22,105 bases of DNA from Chlorobiales bacterium (GCA_022360275.1 JAKSDC010000174.1:1-22105); one strand, 5' to 3'. Shown: positions 7,053 to 15,112, numbered from the stretch's first letter. Notes: generated from the sequence alone by a model not told the origin. Numbers and translations are program-made.

Positions 7053-7805
7053 TTATCCCGCAGCCCTCACAATCGCCACGAAATCGTCGGCTTTCAGACT
7101 CGCTCCGCCGATTAGACCGCCGTCGATGTTCGGCATGGCAAAAAGTTCAGCAGCGTTCGACGGTTTTACACTGCCGCCGTACTGGATGCGGAGGTGCCCA
7201 GCGGTCAGCTCCCCGTACATGTCGATGATTGTAGCACGAATTGAAGCATGCACTTCCTCAGCCTGTTCCGGCGTCGCTGTTTTTCCTGTCCCGATAGCCC
7301 AGACCGGCTCATAAGCCAGCACCACACCGCCGAGATCGCTGACCTCTTTCAGCCCTTCACGAACCTGCCCGGTTACAATCCTGTCCGTAACACCCCCTTC
7401 GCGTTCTTCGAGGGTTTCCCCGACACACATGATAACCTGCATGCCTTCCGCAAGTGCTTTTCTGACCTTGAGATTCACCGTATGATCGGTTTCACCGAAA
7501 TACTGCCTGCGTTCTGAATGGCCGATAATGACACACGCGCAACGGAGAGATTCCAGCATTCGTACCGAAACTTCACCGGTATAGGCGCCATCGTCTTCAT
7601 AATGACAATTCTGGGCAACAAGACGGATATCACTCCGCTCGATCACTTTTCCGACCTCGGTAAGTGCCGGGAAAGCCGGAGCAATGCCAACCTCGCAGCC
7701 AACAATGCCGTCACCAAGCTGCTCAAGAATTGCCGAGGCAAGTTCACCTGCTTCGGCAACCGTCTTGTTCATTTTCCAGTTACCAACAACTATTTTTTTG
7801 CGCAT
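7053..7805 (-). CDS. tpiA: Triosephosphate isomerase
   Basis: TpiA interconverts dihydroxyacetone phosphate and glyceraldehyde 3-phosphate in central carbon metabolism, in the cytoplasm as a dimer. The 250-residue length is standard. Catalytic residues are in place: Asn9 and Lys11 in VVGNWKMN, His96 in IIGHSERR, and Glu166 in AYEPVWAIGTGK, with the flexible loop following. The phosphate-binding glycines appear in QYGGSVKPSNA and GLIGGASL. Its start codon lies 2 bp beyond the stop of the 74-residue gene upstream, so the two are probably translationally coupled and co-transcribed. Transcription should end at the hairpin at 6983-7017. Confidence 0.97.
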   Translation of the reverse strand: MRKKIVVGNWKMNKTVAEAGELASAILEQLGDGIVGCEVGIAPAFPALTEVGKVIERSDIRLVAQNCHYEDDGAYTGEVSVRMLESLRCACVIIGHSERRQYFGETDHTVNLKVRKALAEGMQVIMCVGETLEEREGGVTDRIVTGQVREGLKEVSDLGGVVLAYEPVWAIGTGKTATPEQAEEVHASIRATIIDMYGELTAGHLRIQYGGSVKPSNAAELFAMPNIDGGLIGGASLKADDFVAIVRAAG

Positions 7806-7807
7806 GA

Positions 7808-8032
7808 TTAATAGTCGGTTACAATGTCCCTGTAAATTTTATCGATCTGGTCGAGAGGAAACTTGTGTTTTCCCGAACGTGCATCTCTAAGCACAACCTC
7901 GGACTGGTTCACCGAAACAATCCGGCCATGCCACACCCGGTCCTCTATGGTGATGAGATTCACTTCCTGATCGACCAGATCGGTATTTCCCCCGATCTGA
8001 CCGGCTCTATAGACAATCTGACGTTTCCCCAT
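7808..8032 (-). CDS. Small conserved-looking protein of unknown function, possible Sm-like beta-barrel
   Basis: This 74-residue protein is not one I can name. It is predicted soluble, with no signal peptide, membrane segment or cysteine. Its middle (VNLITIEDRVWHGRIVSVNQ, then SEVVLRD and HKFPLDQIDKIYRD) reads as alternating short beta strands, with glycine at a sharp bend (WHGRIV). That is the pattern of small Sm-like or SH3-like barrels that bind RNA or protein. This fold guess is inference only. The gene lies 23 bp downstream of greA and 2 bp upstream of tpiA on the same strand, so it is embedded in a housekeeping transcript. The tight spacing supports it being a real gene despite its size. 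Confidence 0.75.
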   Translation of the reverse strand: MGKRQIVYRAGQIGGNTDLVDQEVNLITIEDRVWHGRIVSVNQSEVVLRDARSGKHKFPLDQIDKIYRDIVTDY

Positions 8033-8055
8033 GATTTCAATCGTTTTTTGTGGTG

Positions 8056-8535
8056 CTATTTAACAAAAATCTCGAGTATCTCATAGTGAAGTTCCCCTTT
8101 CGGCACATTTATCTGCACCTTTTCTCCAACCGCTCTTCCCAAAAGCCCGCGGCCTACCGGAGAACGGACGGATATTTTCCCCTGATCGGTATCCGCTTCC
8201 TCGGAAGAAACCAGTGTATACTCGATAATCTCTTCCTCGACAACCAGATTTTTCAGTTTCACCGAAGTAAGTATATAGACTTTGTCGGTTCTTATTTGTT
8301 TCGGGTCGAGAATCGTCGCCCTTGTGAGCTTGTTCTCCAGTTCACCTATGCGACCCTCCAGTTGCCGTTGTTCCTCCCGAGCCGCTTCGTACTCCGCGTT
8401 TTCACTCAGATCCCCATGAGCACGCGCTTCAGCGATTTTTTCCAGAACTTCCGTCCTGACATCGTTCTTGAGCCTGTTTAACTCATCTTTCAATCTGTTG
8501 TATCCCTCTTTTGTCAGGTACACTCTGTCACTCAT
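8056..8535 (-). CDS. greA: Transcription elongation factor GreA
   Basis: GreA binds the secondary channel of RNA polymerase and stimulates cleavage of backtracked RNA. From the ATG at 8535 the protein is 159 residues, the normal size. The N-terminal coiled coil (LTKEGYNRLKDELNRLK onward) carries the acidic tip GDLSENAEYEAAREEQ with the Asp and Glu residues needed for cleavage stimulation. The C-terminal FKBP-like domain includes SSEEADTDQGKISVRSPVGR and the closing VPKGELHYEILEIF. Longer in-frame starts exist at 8559 and 8643. The 8643 version would run through a strong terminator hairpin and is rejected; 8559 (adding MSTITNRH) has a slightly better upstream purine tract and cannot be excluded. 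A terminator separates it from degP, so greA probably has its own promoter and heads the unit with the 74-residue gene and tpiA. Confidence 0.95.
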   Translation of the reverse strand: MSDRVYLTKEGYNRLKDELNRLKNDVRTEVLEKIAEARAHGDLSENAEYEAAREEQRQLEGRIGELENKLTRATILDPKQIRTDKVYILTSVKLKNLVVEEEIIEYTLVSSEEADTDQGKISVRSPVGRGLLGRAVGEKVQINVPKGELHYEILEIFVK

Positions 8536-8596
8536 ATGTCTGTTTGTTATGGTTGACATCTTCTGCTTTTGCGAGACAGATGCCCTTTTTGTCAAT

Positions 8597-8633
8597 AAAA
8601 AAAGTAAAGCCAGCCATATTTCGCTGACTTTAC
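8597..8633 (-). terminator. Intrinsic terminator of degP, in the spacer before greA
   Basis: On the minus strand GTAAAGTCAGC pairs with GCTGGCTTTAC (positions 8633-8623 and 8614-8604; one G-T pair, 8-nt loop) and is followed directly by seven T residues (8603-8597). This is a textbook Rho-independent terminator, 56 bp after the degP stop and 62 bp before the greA ATG. Confidence 0.85.
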
Positions 8634-8688
8634 CTCTATTCATCTATATAGGCAATGTACGATTCTTTGCACTGCCAGCAAAGCTGGT

Positions 8689-10212
8689 TTACAGGTTAAA
8701 CGCGAAATATACGTTGCTGCCCCCACGGTTAATCAGCAAAAACAACAGATCTCCCTGCTTCATCTTACCGACAATCGACAAAAACTGTTTGTACGAGGTG
8801 ATGTTTTTCCTGTTTGCTGCCTTGATCACATCACCGCTGCGCAGACCGGCACGGTAAGCATTACCTGCTGGCTCAACATCCGTAACGACTACCTTCCCAG
8901 CATCAGTCTGCAGTCTGTACCTCGATGCAAGATCGGGTGACATTGGCGCAGCGCTGAACCCAAGCAGATCGTCCATCTCCTGCTGCTGTTCTGCCGCAAC
9001 AGGTTGATCGGGAATCTCGTCGAGTTTCACTGAAAGTTTTCTTATCGCGCCGTCCCTCCATATCGTAAGTTTGACGGTCGTTCCGGGCGATGTTCTGGCA
9101 ACGCTATTACGAAGCTCCACGGTATCCCTGATTTTTTTTCCATTCATTTCAAGGATCACATCTCCGGTTTTCAGCCCGCCGGCTTTTGCCGGACTGTCCT
9201 CGACAACCGTGCCGACAAGCACGCCTTCGGCTTTCTTGAGCTTCAGCCCTTTCGCGATGTTCTCATCCACATCCTGTATCGTCACGCCGAGCCACCCCCT
9301 GGTAACTTTGCCGGTCTTGATGAGCGACTGCATGATCTGCCTTGCCATGTTTGAAGGCACTGCAAAGCCAATCCCCTGGAAACCGCCGGTGCGGCTTGCT
9401 ATAGCCGTATTGATACCGACCAGTTCACCATTGATATTCACAAGCGGGCCCCCTGAATTACCCGGATTGATAGCCGCATCGGTTTGAATAAAGTCTTCAT
9501 AATCAGCCAAACCGACATTTGCACGGCCTTTGGCACTGACAATCCCCTGCGTCACCGTCCTGGCAAGTTTTTCTCCCAATGGGCTGCCTATTGCAATAAC
9601 CCACTCACCGACACGAAGCGCATCACTGTTACCGATAGCAATCGGTTTCAGGTTTTTTGCTTCGGTTTTAATAACTGCAATATCCGTTTTGGGATCGGTA
9701 CCGATAACTTTTGCCTGTAACTTCCTGTTGTCATGTGTTCTGATATAAATGGTATCTGCCTTGTCGACAACATGATTGTTTGTCAGAATATACCCGTCAC
9801 TGCTGACGATAACCCCTGAACCAAGTCCGTGTAAAACCTCCTTGCGGCTATTGGAACTCTCATCGCGCCTTCTCGGCGACTCGAAAAAGTCATCGAACGG
9901 ACTTCCGAAAAAATCAAATGGCGACATAAATCTCCGGTTGACGGTTTTTTCGGTAAAAATAGTAACAACCGAAGGCGTAGCCGATTCGGCAATCTGTACG
10001 AAAGCATCATTGAAATCCTTGAGGGTGCGAATCGGTTTGTCTTCAAAAGTATTGGCAGCGGCTGCCAGATTGATATGGTTGGTTACCGCAACTTTGCTCT
10101 CTTTTGCCGGAAACGTAAACTCCAGGTTGGAAAATACCAGCCCGCCTACGGCCACACCGGCAAGAATTAAAAAAAGATAGGATAGTTTGTTCTTCTTCAT
10201 CTTGTTCTGCAT
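8689..10212 (-). CDS. degP: Periplasmic serine protease of the DegP/HtrA (Do) family
   Basis: DegP-type proteins degrade or chaperone misfolded envelope proteins. The N-terminus has a basic start and one hydrophobic segment (LSYLFLILAGVAVGGLVFSN), which may be an uncleaved anchor or a signal peptide. The trypsin-like triad is visible as His147 in LTNNHVVD, Asp177 in DPKTDIAV and Ser253 in NPGNSGGP. Between anchor and protease domain is a flexible Phe-, Asp- and Arg-rich loop (about residues 95-123, the Q-linker/LA-loop region). Two PDZ domains follow, at about residues 285-375 (beginning near RGWLGVTIQDV) and 415-507 (with AYRAGLRSGDVI). The length of 507 residues fits a two-PDZ Do protease. 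An ATG at 10200 (MKKNKLS) is an equally good start and would remove four residues. The gene ends at a strong terminator and appears monocistronic. DegP versus DegQ cannot be separated from sequence alone. Confidence 0.93.
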   Translation of the reverse strand: MQNKMKKNKLSYLFLILAGVAVGGLVFSNLEFTFPAKESKVAVTNHINLAAAANTFEDKPIRTLKDFNDAFVQIAESATPSVVTIFTEKTVNRRFMSPFDFFGSPFDDFFESPRRRDESSNSRKEVLHGLGSGVIVSSDGYILTNNHVVDKADTIYIRTHDNRKLQAKVIGTDPKTDIAVIKTEAKNLKPIAIGNSDALRVGEWVIAIGSPLGEKLARTVTQGIVSAKGRANVGLADYEDFIQTDAAINPGNSGGPLVNINGELVGINTAIASRTGGFQGIGFAVPSNMARQIMQSLIKTGKVTRGWLGVTIQDVDENIAKGLKLKKAEGVLVGTVVEDSPAKAGGLKTGDVILEMNGKKIRDTVELRNSVARTSPGTTVKLTIWRDGAIRKLSVKLDEIPDQPVAAEQQQEMDDLLGFSAAPMSPDLASRYRLQTDAGKVVVTDVEPAGNAYRAGLRSGDVIKAANRKNITSYKQFLSIVGKMKQGDLLFLLINRGGSNVYFAFNL

Positions 10213-10218
10213 TTATTC

Positions 10219-10247
10219 ATGTTATCACGTAAATGACTATTGACCAA
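10219..10247 (-). promoter_or_regulatory. Candidate degP promoter
   Basis: On the minus strand TTGGTC (10247-10242) and TAACAT (10224-10219) are separated by exactly 17 bp. Transcription would start about 7 bp further on, at or next to the ATG at 10212, implying either a leaderless message or use of the ATG at 10200. The hexamers match consensus at only four of six positions each, so this is tentative. Confidence 0.3.
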
Positions 10248-10273
10248 TTCTGCGACTCTCTACTTTTGGATTT

Positions 10274-11761
10274 TTATTTTTTCTCCAATGCCTCAACAGT
10301 GCGTAATCCGGCTCTCATCTTGTTCATGGTCTCTTCAAACTCATTCAGAGGCACCGAATCGGCCACAATACCTCCCGCCGCCTGAAAATAAATAGTCTTG
10401 TCTTTGACAACCATCGTGCGTATGGCAATCGCCGTTTCAAGCTGTCCCCGGAAATCGATAAACCCGACCGCTCCGCCGTAAAGACCGCGTTTTTCCTCCT
10501 CGAGTTCATAGATAATCTCCATGGCCCTTACTTTCGGCGCCCCTGTCAGGGTTCCGGCCGGAAAACAGGCCCAGAATGCATCCATTGGGCTGAAACTTTC
10601 CTGCAGTTCCCCCCGTACATTGCTGACGATATGCATGACGTGCGAGTACCGCTCGATGATCATCATTTCATTGGTTTCAACCGTGCCTATCTTGGCTATC
10701 CTGCCGATATCGTTACGGCTTAAATCGATAAGCATCAAATGCTCGGCAAGTTCCTTTTCGTCGGATAACAGATCCTGTTCGATCAAAGCATCCTCTTCGT
10801 ATGTCTTGCCCCTGGGTCTGGTGCCGGCTATAGGACGCGTATCGACTATATTCCGTCCTTTTTCGTCCGTACTCACCTTGACCAGCAGCTCCGGGGATGA
10901 TCCGACTATATCAAAATCTCCCATATCGAAGTAATACAGATAGGGGGAAGGGTTTATGGTTCGCAGCATACGATAAACATCGAACGGCCTTGTATTCAGT
11001 CCACGCATGAGCCTCTGGGAAACTTGAACCTGAAAGATATCACCCGCCTTGATATGCTCTTTGGCAACAAGAACCTTCTGGAGATAATCCTCTTTAACGG
11101 TATTGGACACAACCTCTTCGTGCTTCTCCGGCTTCAGTTGCATACGGTCCGAATCGAGAGACTGAAACATCTTACTGCGAATAGTCTCGATCACCTGCTC
11201 CGCTCTGCTCCTGTCTTCCTCGCCAAGATGATTGACAACAATAAACACCTTGCGTTTGACATTGTCGAAAACAACCAGTTTGTCGCAGAACAACAGGAAA
11301 ACATCGGGAAGATCTGTAGGATCCGGCTTGCTGGGAAACGGAATCCGCTCAACCAGATGCATGGTATCGTAACTGAAGTAGCCAAACGCTCCCGACGTAA
11401 TCATCGGCGAAGATCCAACCGTGCTTTCAGTCTGCTGGGATGATCCAAACGCCTCCAGACAAAGATCGACCGCTTTCCTCAGCTCTTTTTCCCCTTTGAC
11501 CCGCGCTTCAAGACTGCTGAACCGTTCATCCCTTATCTCAAGGGAGATACCGCCATCAACCGAACCCCTGAGAATCGCGACCGGATCAATCGCTATGTAG
11601 GAAAAACGGGCAAGTTTTTCTTCTCCCTCCACTGATTCAAGCAAACATGAATAAGCATCCTGAAGCTTGAGATACACCGAAACAGGAGTTTCCGTATCCG
11701 CATGAACTGTCTTGACAAGAGGATTGAGAATAAAATCGGTCGAGCGACCTGTATCTACCAT
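10274..11761 (-). CDS. trpE: Anthranilate synthase component I
   Basis: TrpE converts chorismate to anthranilate using ammonia supplied by the glutamine amidotransferase TrpG, the first committed step of tryptophan synthesis. The 495-residue protein has the N-terminal regulatory domain with the tryptophan-binding LLES motif near residue 40. The chorismate-binding domain shows QVSQRL, SPYLYYFDMGDFDIVGSSPE, DTRPIAGTRPRG, LIDLSRNDIGRIAKIG and GTLTGAPKVRAMEII, with a C-terminal GAVGFIDF and AGGIVADS. The retained LLES suggests feedback inhibition by tryptophan. The closing residues (RAGLRTVEALEKK) are the usual end. No trpG or other trp gene is adjacent, so the pathway is split in this genome as far as this window shows. 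The 110-bp upstream region has no Trp-rich leader peptide or attenuator that I can see. PabB is less likely given the LLES-containing N-terminus and overall match. Confidence 0.95.
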   Translation of the reverse strand: MVDTGRSTDFILNPLVKTVHADTETPVSVYLKLQDAYSCLLESVEGEEKLARFSYIAIDPVAILRGSVDGGISLEIRDERFSSLEARVKGEKELRKAVDLCLEAFGSSQQTESTVGSSPMITSGAFGYFSYDTMHLVERIPFPSKPDPTDLPDVFLLFCDKLVVFDNVKRKVFIVVNHLGEEDRSRAEQVIETIRSKMFQSLDSDRMQLKPEKHEEVVSNTVKEDYLQKVLVAKEHIKAGDIFQVQVSQRLMRGLNTRPFDVYRMLRTINPSPYLYYFDMGDFDIVGSSPELLVKVSTDEKGRNIVDTRPIAGTRPRGKTYEEDALIEQDLLSDEKELAEHLMLIDLSRNDIGRIAKIGTVETNEMMIIERYSHVMHIVSNVRGELQESFSPMDAFWACFPAGTLTGAPKVRAMEIIYELEEEKRGLYGGAVGFIDFRGQLETAIAIRTMVVKDKTIYFQAAGGIVADSVPLNEFEETMNKMRAGLRTVEALEKK

Positions 11762-11871
11762 AAATCAGAGTAATGAATGATTGTGATCAATTGCTTAAAT
11801 AAAAGAAAAAAACACTATCATAAAACAGAGAGCAAATCACGTTAACCCTTTCTTTTTCACCGATGTAAAGC
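11762..11871. promoter_or_regulatory. Divergent promoter region between trpE and the small membrane-anchored gene
   Basis: This AT-rich 110-bp spacer must contain promoters in both directions. A TATCAT hexamer on the plus strand (11816-11821) overlaps a TATGAT on the minus strand (11823-11818), so the two -10 elements may share bases. The -35 partners are weak: TTGCTT at 11791-11796 with 19-bp spacing on plus, and a TTAACG-like hexamer on minus. The divergent arrangement is certain; the exact elements are guesses. Confidence 0.25.
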
Positions 11872-12315
11872 ATGGGAAAATCTCATCCGGAAAGAAAGTT
11901 AACTTTTGTCAACTGGTTGAAAGCGCTGGCATTATCACCGGGAATACTTTTTTCAGCCGGCTACCTTGCCATGTATCTCCTGACAAACGCCTATCTCAAC
12001 AACGAGTTCAAGGATACTATTTTGCAGGAAATTGAATCAGCAACAGAAAACCGGTACACTTTTTCGGTAGAACATCTCCGTGCCGGAATTGATCTTCGCT
12101 CGGTAACACTGAAAAACCTTGAACTCAGGTCTGTCAAAAAACAACATGAAGGAGAAAACAACAGCAACATTTCTATCCGAAATCTTTACATCAAAGAACA
12201 TATCAACCTTTGCAATCTTCTGTTCAGCAAGCAGTGCGTAAAACGCTCAACCAGAGAAATTTCTCGACAGATTCTCGACACCAACCATCTGCTGGTATTC
12301 TCCCCCCGTCAATGA
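11872..12315 (+). CDS. Small membrane-anchored protein of unknown function, AsmA/TamB-N-terminus-like
   Basis: This 147-residue protein is not one I can name. A basic N-terminus (MGKSHPERK) is followed by one or two hydrophobic segments (about residues 16-40, including SPGILFSAGYLAMYLLTNAY). A mostly polar remainder should face the periplasm. The segment YTFSVEHLRAGIDLRSVTLK followed by NLELRSV and ISIRNLYIKE is the kind of 'a strand set that describes a leaflet' pattern found at the start of AsmA- and TamB-like lipid-transport proteins, where residues alternate hydrophobic and polar. Here it stops after only about 100 residues instead of several hundred. It may be a short relative, a degraded copy, or an unrelated protein. 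Its stop codon interlocks with the lepB stop (shared bases 12309-12315, convergent). It is transcribed divergently from trpE. Confidence 0.6.
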   Translation: MGKSHPERKLTFVNWLKALALSPGILFSAGYLAMYLLTNAYLNNEFKDTILQEIESATENRYTFSVEHLRAGIDLRSVTLKNLELRSVKKQHEGENNSNISIRNLYIKEHINLCNLLFSKQCVKRSTREISRQILDTNHLLVFSPRQ

Positions 12316-13136
12316 ACCATCAAACCGGTTCTTTGCCATCGGATCGAGCTGAACTTTTCTACCGGGTGCAGCAGGGAAATATGCGGATTCCAGGACCAGT
12401 AAACCATCAATGCCTGGCCGACCACGTCCCGTTCGGGAAGAAACCCCCAGAAACGGCTGTCAAGGCTGTTATCCCTGTTATCTCCCATAACAAAGTAATA
12501 GTTCTGTTCAATGGTATAGGTATCGGCTGGCTGGCCATCGATAAGAATTGCATCGCCGGCGGTACTGATACTGTGCCCTTCTTCGCCAATCAGAGAAGCA
12601 TATTGGTAATAACTCTTTTTATTCAACGTCACCACATCGCCCTTGCGGGGAATACGAATGGGACCGTAATTATCCTTGTTGAAGCCTGAAAATTTTGGGA
12701 ATACCTGCCGGTCGGGATCCCCTGCCGGCATCAAATCAGCAAGGAATTGCGCATGTTCCGGGACTGTTGCCTCTTTACCGTTTATAAACAACGCCCTGTC
12801 CCTGATTTCCAACGTATCGCCGCTTACTGCCACACAGCGTTTTATATAGTTCAAGGATCTGTCCTTGGGAAATTTGAACACAACGATATCTCCCCGTTCA
12901 ACAGAATCAATTCCCGGTAGACGAATATCGGTAAACGGGACTTTTGCCCCATAGACATATTTGTTTACAAATAAAAAGTCACCGGCAAGCAGGGTGTTCT
13001 CCATGGAGCTTGTCGGTATACGATAGGATTCAATAACAAAAACTCGTATGATCGTTGCGACAACAAGTGCAATGAGTAACGCCTCAAACCACTCTTTTGA
13101 ATGCTTTTTTCCTGTTTTTCCCTTATCTTTTCCCAA
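12309..13136 (-). CDS. lepB: Signal peptidase I
   Basis: LepB cleaves signal peptides from exported proteins at the outer face of the cytoplasmic membrane. One N-terminal transmembrane helix (ALLIALVVATIIRVFVI, about residues 19-35) precedes the catalytic serine Ser44 in IPTSSMENTLL. The general-base lysine is Lys99 in LNYIKRCVAVSGD, and the box E motif is YYFVMGDNRDNSLDSR. The length of 275 residues is typical, and the approximately 60-residue insertion between the box D and E regions (around FPKFSGFNKDNYGPI) is usual in Bacteroidota-like signal peptidases. It lies 96 bp downstream of lepA on the same strand, the common lepA-lepB order. The C-terminal stop overlaps the convergent small gene by 7 bp. 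Confidence 0.95.
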   Translation of the reverse strand: MGKDKGKTGKKHSKEWFEALLIALVVATIIRVFVIESYRIPTSSMENTLLAGDFLFVNKYVYGAKVPFTDIRLPGIDSVERGDIVVFKFPKDRSLNYIKRCVAVSGDTLEIRDRALFINGKEATVPEHAQFLADLMPAGDPDRQVFPKFSGFNKDNYGPIRIPRKGDVVTLNKKSYYQYASLIGEEGHSISTAGDAILIDGQPADTYTIEQNYYFVMGDNRDNSLDSRFWGFLPERDVVGQALMVYWSWNPHISLLHPVEKFSSIRWQRTGLMVH

Positions 13137-13232
13137 AGTCTTTATTTTTTAACTGTTACAACCGGCCCTGAATTCCTGACCGCTTCTTTTTTTGACGTTG
13201 TCCGTCCTGTTATCTTGCGGCATCACCCATCC

Positions 13233-15050
13233 TCACTGATCATCCATATTCAAAACGGCAAGAAACGCCTCTTGGGGAACTTCCACCCGTCCGACCTGTT
13301 TCATACGCTTTTTACCCTCTTTCTGCTTCTCCAGCAGCTTCCTTTTTCTGCTGACATCCCCGCCATAGCATTTGGCAAGAACGTTCTTTCTCATCGCGGA
13401 AATCGTTTCACGGGCGATAACCCTGCTCCCGATAGCAGCCTGAATGGCAACTTCATACATCTGTCTTGGAATAATGCCCCTGAGCTTCTGGCAAAGCTTT
13501 CTCCCCCACTCGTATGCCTTTGAACGGTGAACGATCGTAGAAAGCGCATCAACCGGCTCACCATTCAAAAGCATGTCGAGTTTGACGAGATCCGAAGTGC
13601 GGTAGCCGATGTATTCATAGTCCATCGAGGCATACCCTTTCGATACCGATTTCAGCCTGTCATGGAAATCAAAAACAATTTCGGCAAGTGGAAACTCGAA
13701 CTGCAAGTTCACCCTTGCAGTATCGAGGTAATCGGTATTCTTGTATTCACCCCGCCGCTCCATGGCAAGCTTCATGATATTGCCGATGTATTCCGCCATC
13801 GTGATGATATGAATACTGACATACGGTTCCTCAATCTGCTTGATCGATCCGGCGTCCGGCATCTTTGAAGGGTTATCGACGACAAGCGTCTCCCCGTCGG
13901 TGTTAACAGCCCTGTATTCAACGTTGGGAACCGTCGTTATGATGTTGACCTGATACTCTCTTTCCAGGCGCTCCTGGATAATTTCCATGTGCAGCAGCCC
14001 AAGAAATCCGCACCTGAACCCGAAACCGAGTGCCGCAGAAGTTTCAGGGGTATAGACCAGCGAAGCATCATTCAATGAAAGTTTTTCAAGCGACTCGCGG
14101 AGATCTTCAAACTCATCGGAGTTCACCGGATAGAGACCGCTGAAAACCATTGGTTTGACATCCTTGTAGCCCGACAGCCTTTCCCTGGCCGGAAAATCGG
14201 CAAGCGTAACGGTATCGCCTACTTTGGCGTCTCTGACATCCTTGATGGAACAGATGAGGTAACCGACATCCCCCGATTCAAGCACCGGGGAAGGCTGTCG
14301 CTTGAGACCCATGGTTCCTATCTCGTCAGCGACAAAAACCTTGTTGTTGGCAAAAAACCTGACCCTGTCCCCTTTCTTTAACACGCCGTCAACGATACGC
14401 AGGTAAACAATTGCACCACGATATGCATCGAACACCGAATCGAAAATCAGGGCTCTCAAAGGCAGGGCACGATGATCGACCGGTGCCGGAATCCTCGTGA
14501 TAATCGCCTCAAGCAACAGATCGACACCAATACCGGCTTTTGCCGATACTTCAACAATCTCGTTTCTCTCAACGCCCATGAGATCGACAATCTGCTGTGC
14601 AACCCCCTCTACGTCGGCGGAAGGGAGATCTATTTTATTGATAACGGGAATGATCTCCAGACCGGCTTCTACAGCAAGATAAAGGTTGGCGATAGTTTGC
14701 GCTTCAACGCCCTGTGTCGCATCGACTACAAGCAACGCTCCTTCGCAGGCGGCCAGAGAGCGCGAAACCTCGTAACTGAAATCGACATGTCCCGGGGTAT
14801 CGATCAGATTCAGGATATATGCGCCACCATCACCGCCCTTGTAGTGCATCCGGATTGCGTGACTTTTAATGGTGATCCCTCTCTCACGCTCGAGATCCAT
14901 ATCATCAAGCACCTGTTCCGCCATTTGATTGTGCTTGAGAGTATCCGTCGCTTCCAGAAACCGGTCTGCAAGCGTGGATTTGCCATGGTCTATATGAGCT
15001 ATGATACAAAAGTTCCTGATGGCATCGACTACAGCAGTGCTCGAAGGCAT
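13233..15050 (-). CDS. lepA: Elongation factor 4 (LepA), ribosome-associated GTPase
   Basis: LepA binds the 70S ribosome and has been linked to back-translocation and to 30S subunit biogenesis. From the ATG at 15050 the protein is 605 residues, close to the family size of about 600. The GTPase motifs are AHIDHGKST (P-loop), DTPGHVDF (G3) and VINKIDLP (G4), preceded by the conserved IRNFCIIAH. The LepA-specific C-terminal domain includes YKNTDYLDTARVNLQFEFPL, SKGYASMDYEYIGYR and the basic terminal region GGDVSRKRKLLEKQKEGKKR. A 12-residue longer start at 15086 (MFLRNSTKYERF) is less likely because it exceeds the family N-terminus. The gene follows fmt by 62 bp and precedes lepB by 96 bp, making a probable operon. 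Confidence 0.97.
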   Translation of the reverse strand: MPSSTAVVDAIRNFCIIAHIDHGKSTLADRFLEATDTLKHNQMAEQVLDDMDLERERGITIKSHAIRMHYKGGDGGAYILNLIDTPGHVDFSYEVSRSLAACEGALLVVDATQGVEAQTIANLYLAVEAGLEIIPVINKIDLPSADVEGVAQQIVDLMGVERNEIVEVSAKAGIGVDLLLEAIITRIPAPVDHRALPLRALIFDSVFDAYRGAIVYLRIVDGVLKKGDRVRFFANNKVFVADEIGTMGLKRQPSPVLESGDVGYLICSIKDVRDAKVGDTVTLADFPARERLSGYKDVKPMVFSGLYPVNSDEFEDLRESLEKLSLNDASLVYTPETSAALGFGFRCGFLGLLHMEIIQERLEREYQVNIITTVPNVEYRAVNTDGETLVVDNPSKMPDAGSIKQIEEPYVSIHIITMAEYIGNIMKLAMERRGEYKNTDYLDTARVNLQFEFPLAEIVFDFHDRLKSVSKGYASMDYEYIGYRTSDLVKLDMLLNGEPVDALSTIVHRSKAYEWGRKLCQKLRGIIPRQMYEVAIQAAIGSRVIARETISAMRKNVLAKCYGGDVSRKRKLLEKQKEGKKRMKQVGRVEVPQEAFLAVLNMDDQ

Positions 15051-15112
15051 AAACCGTTCATATTTGGTTGAATTTCGCAAAAACACCGGGGAATATAATG
15101 AATCCGGTCACC

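Noticed and set aside
8536..8643. N-terminal extension of greA to the start at 8643
   Set aside because: It would translate through a strong terminator hairpin (8604-8633), and the added sequence does not match the GreA family.
11762..11871. Trp attenuator upstream of trpE
   Set aside because: No short ORF with Trp codons and no competing hairpins with a T-run were visible in the 110-bp spacer.
14472..15071. 199-codon plus-strand ORF opposite lepA
   Set aside because: It is the antisense shadow of the highly conserved LepA GTPase domain.
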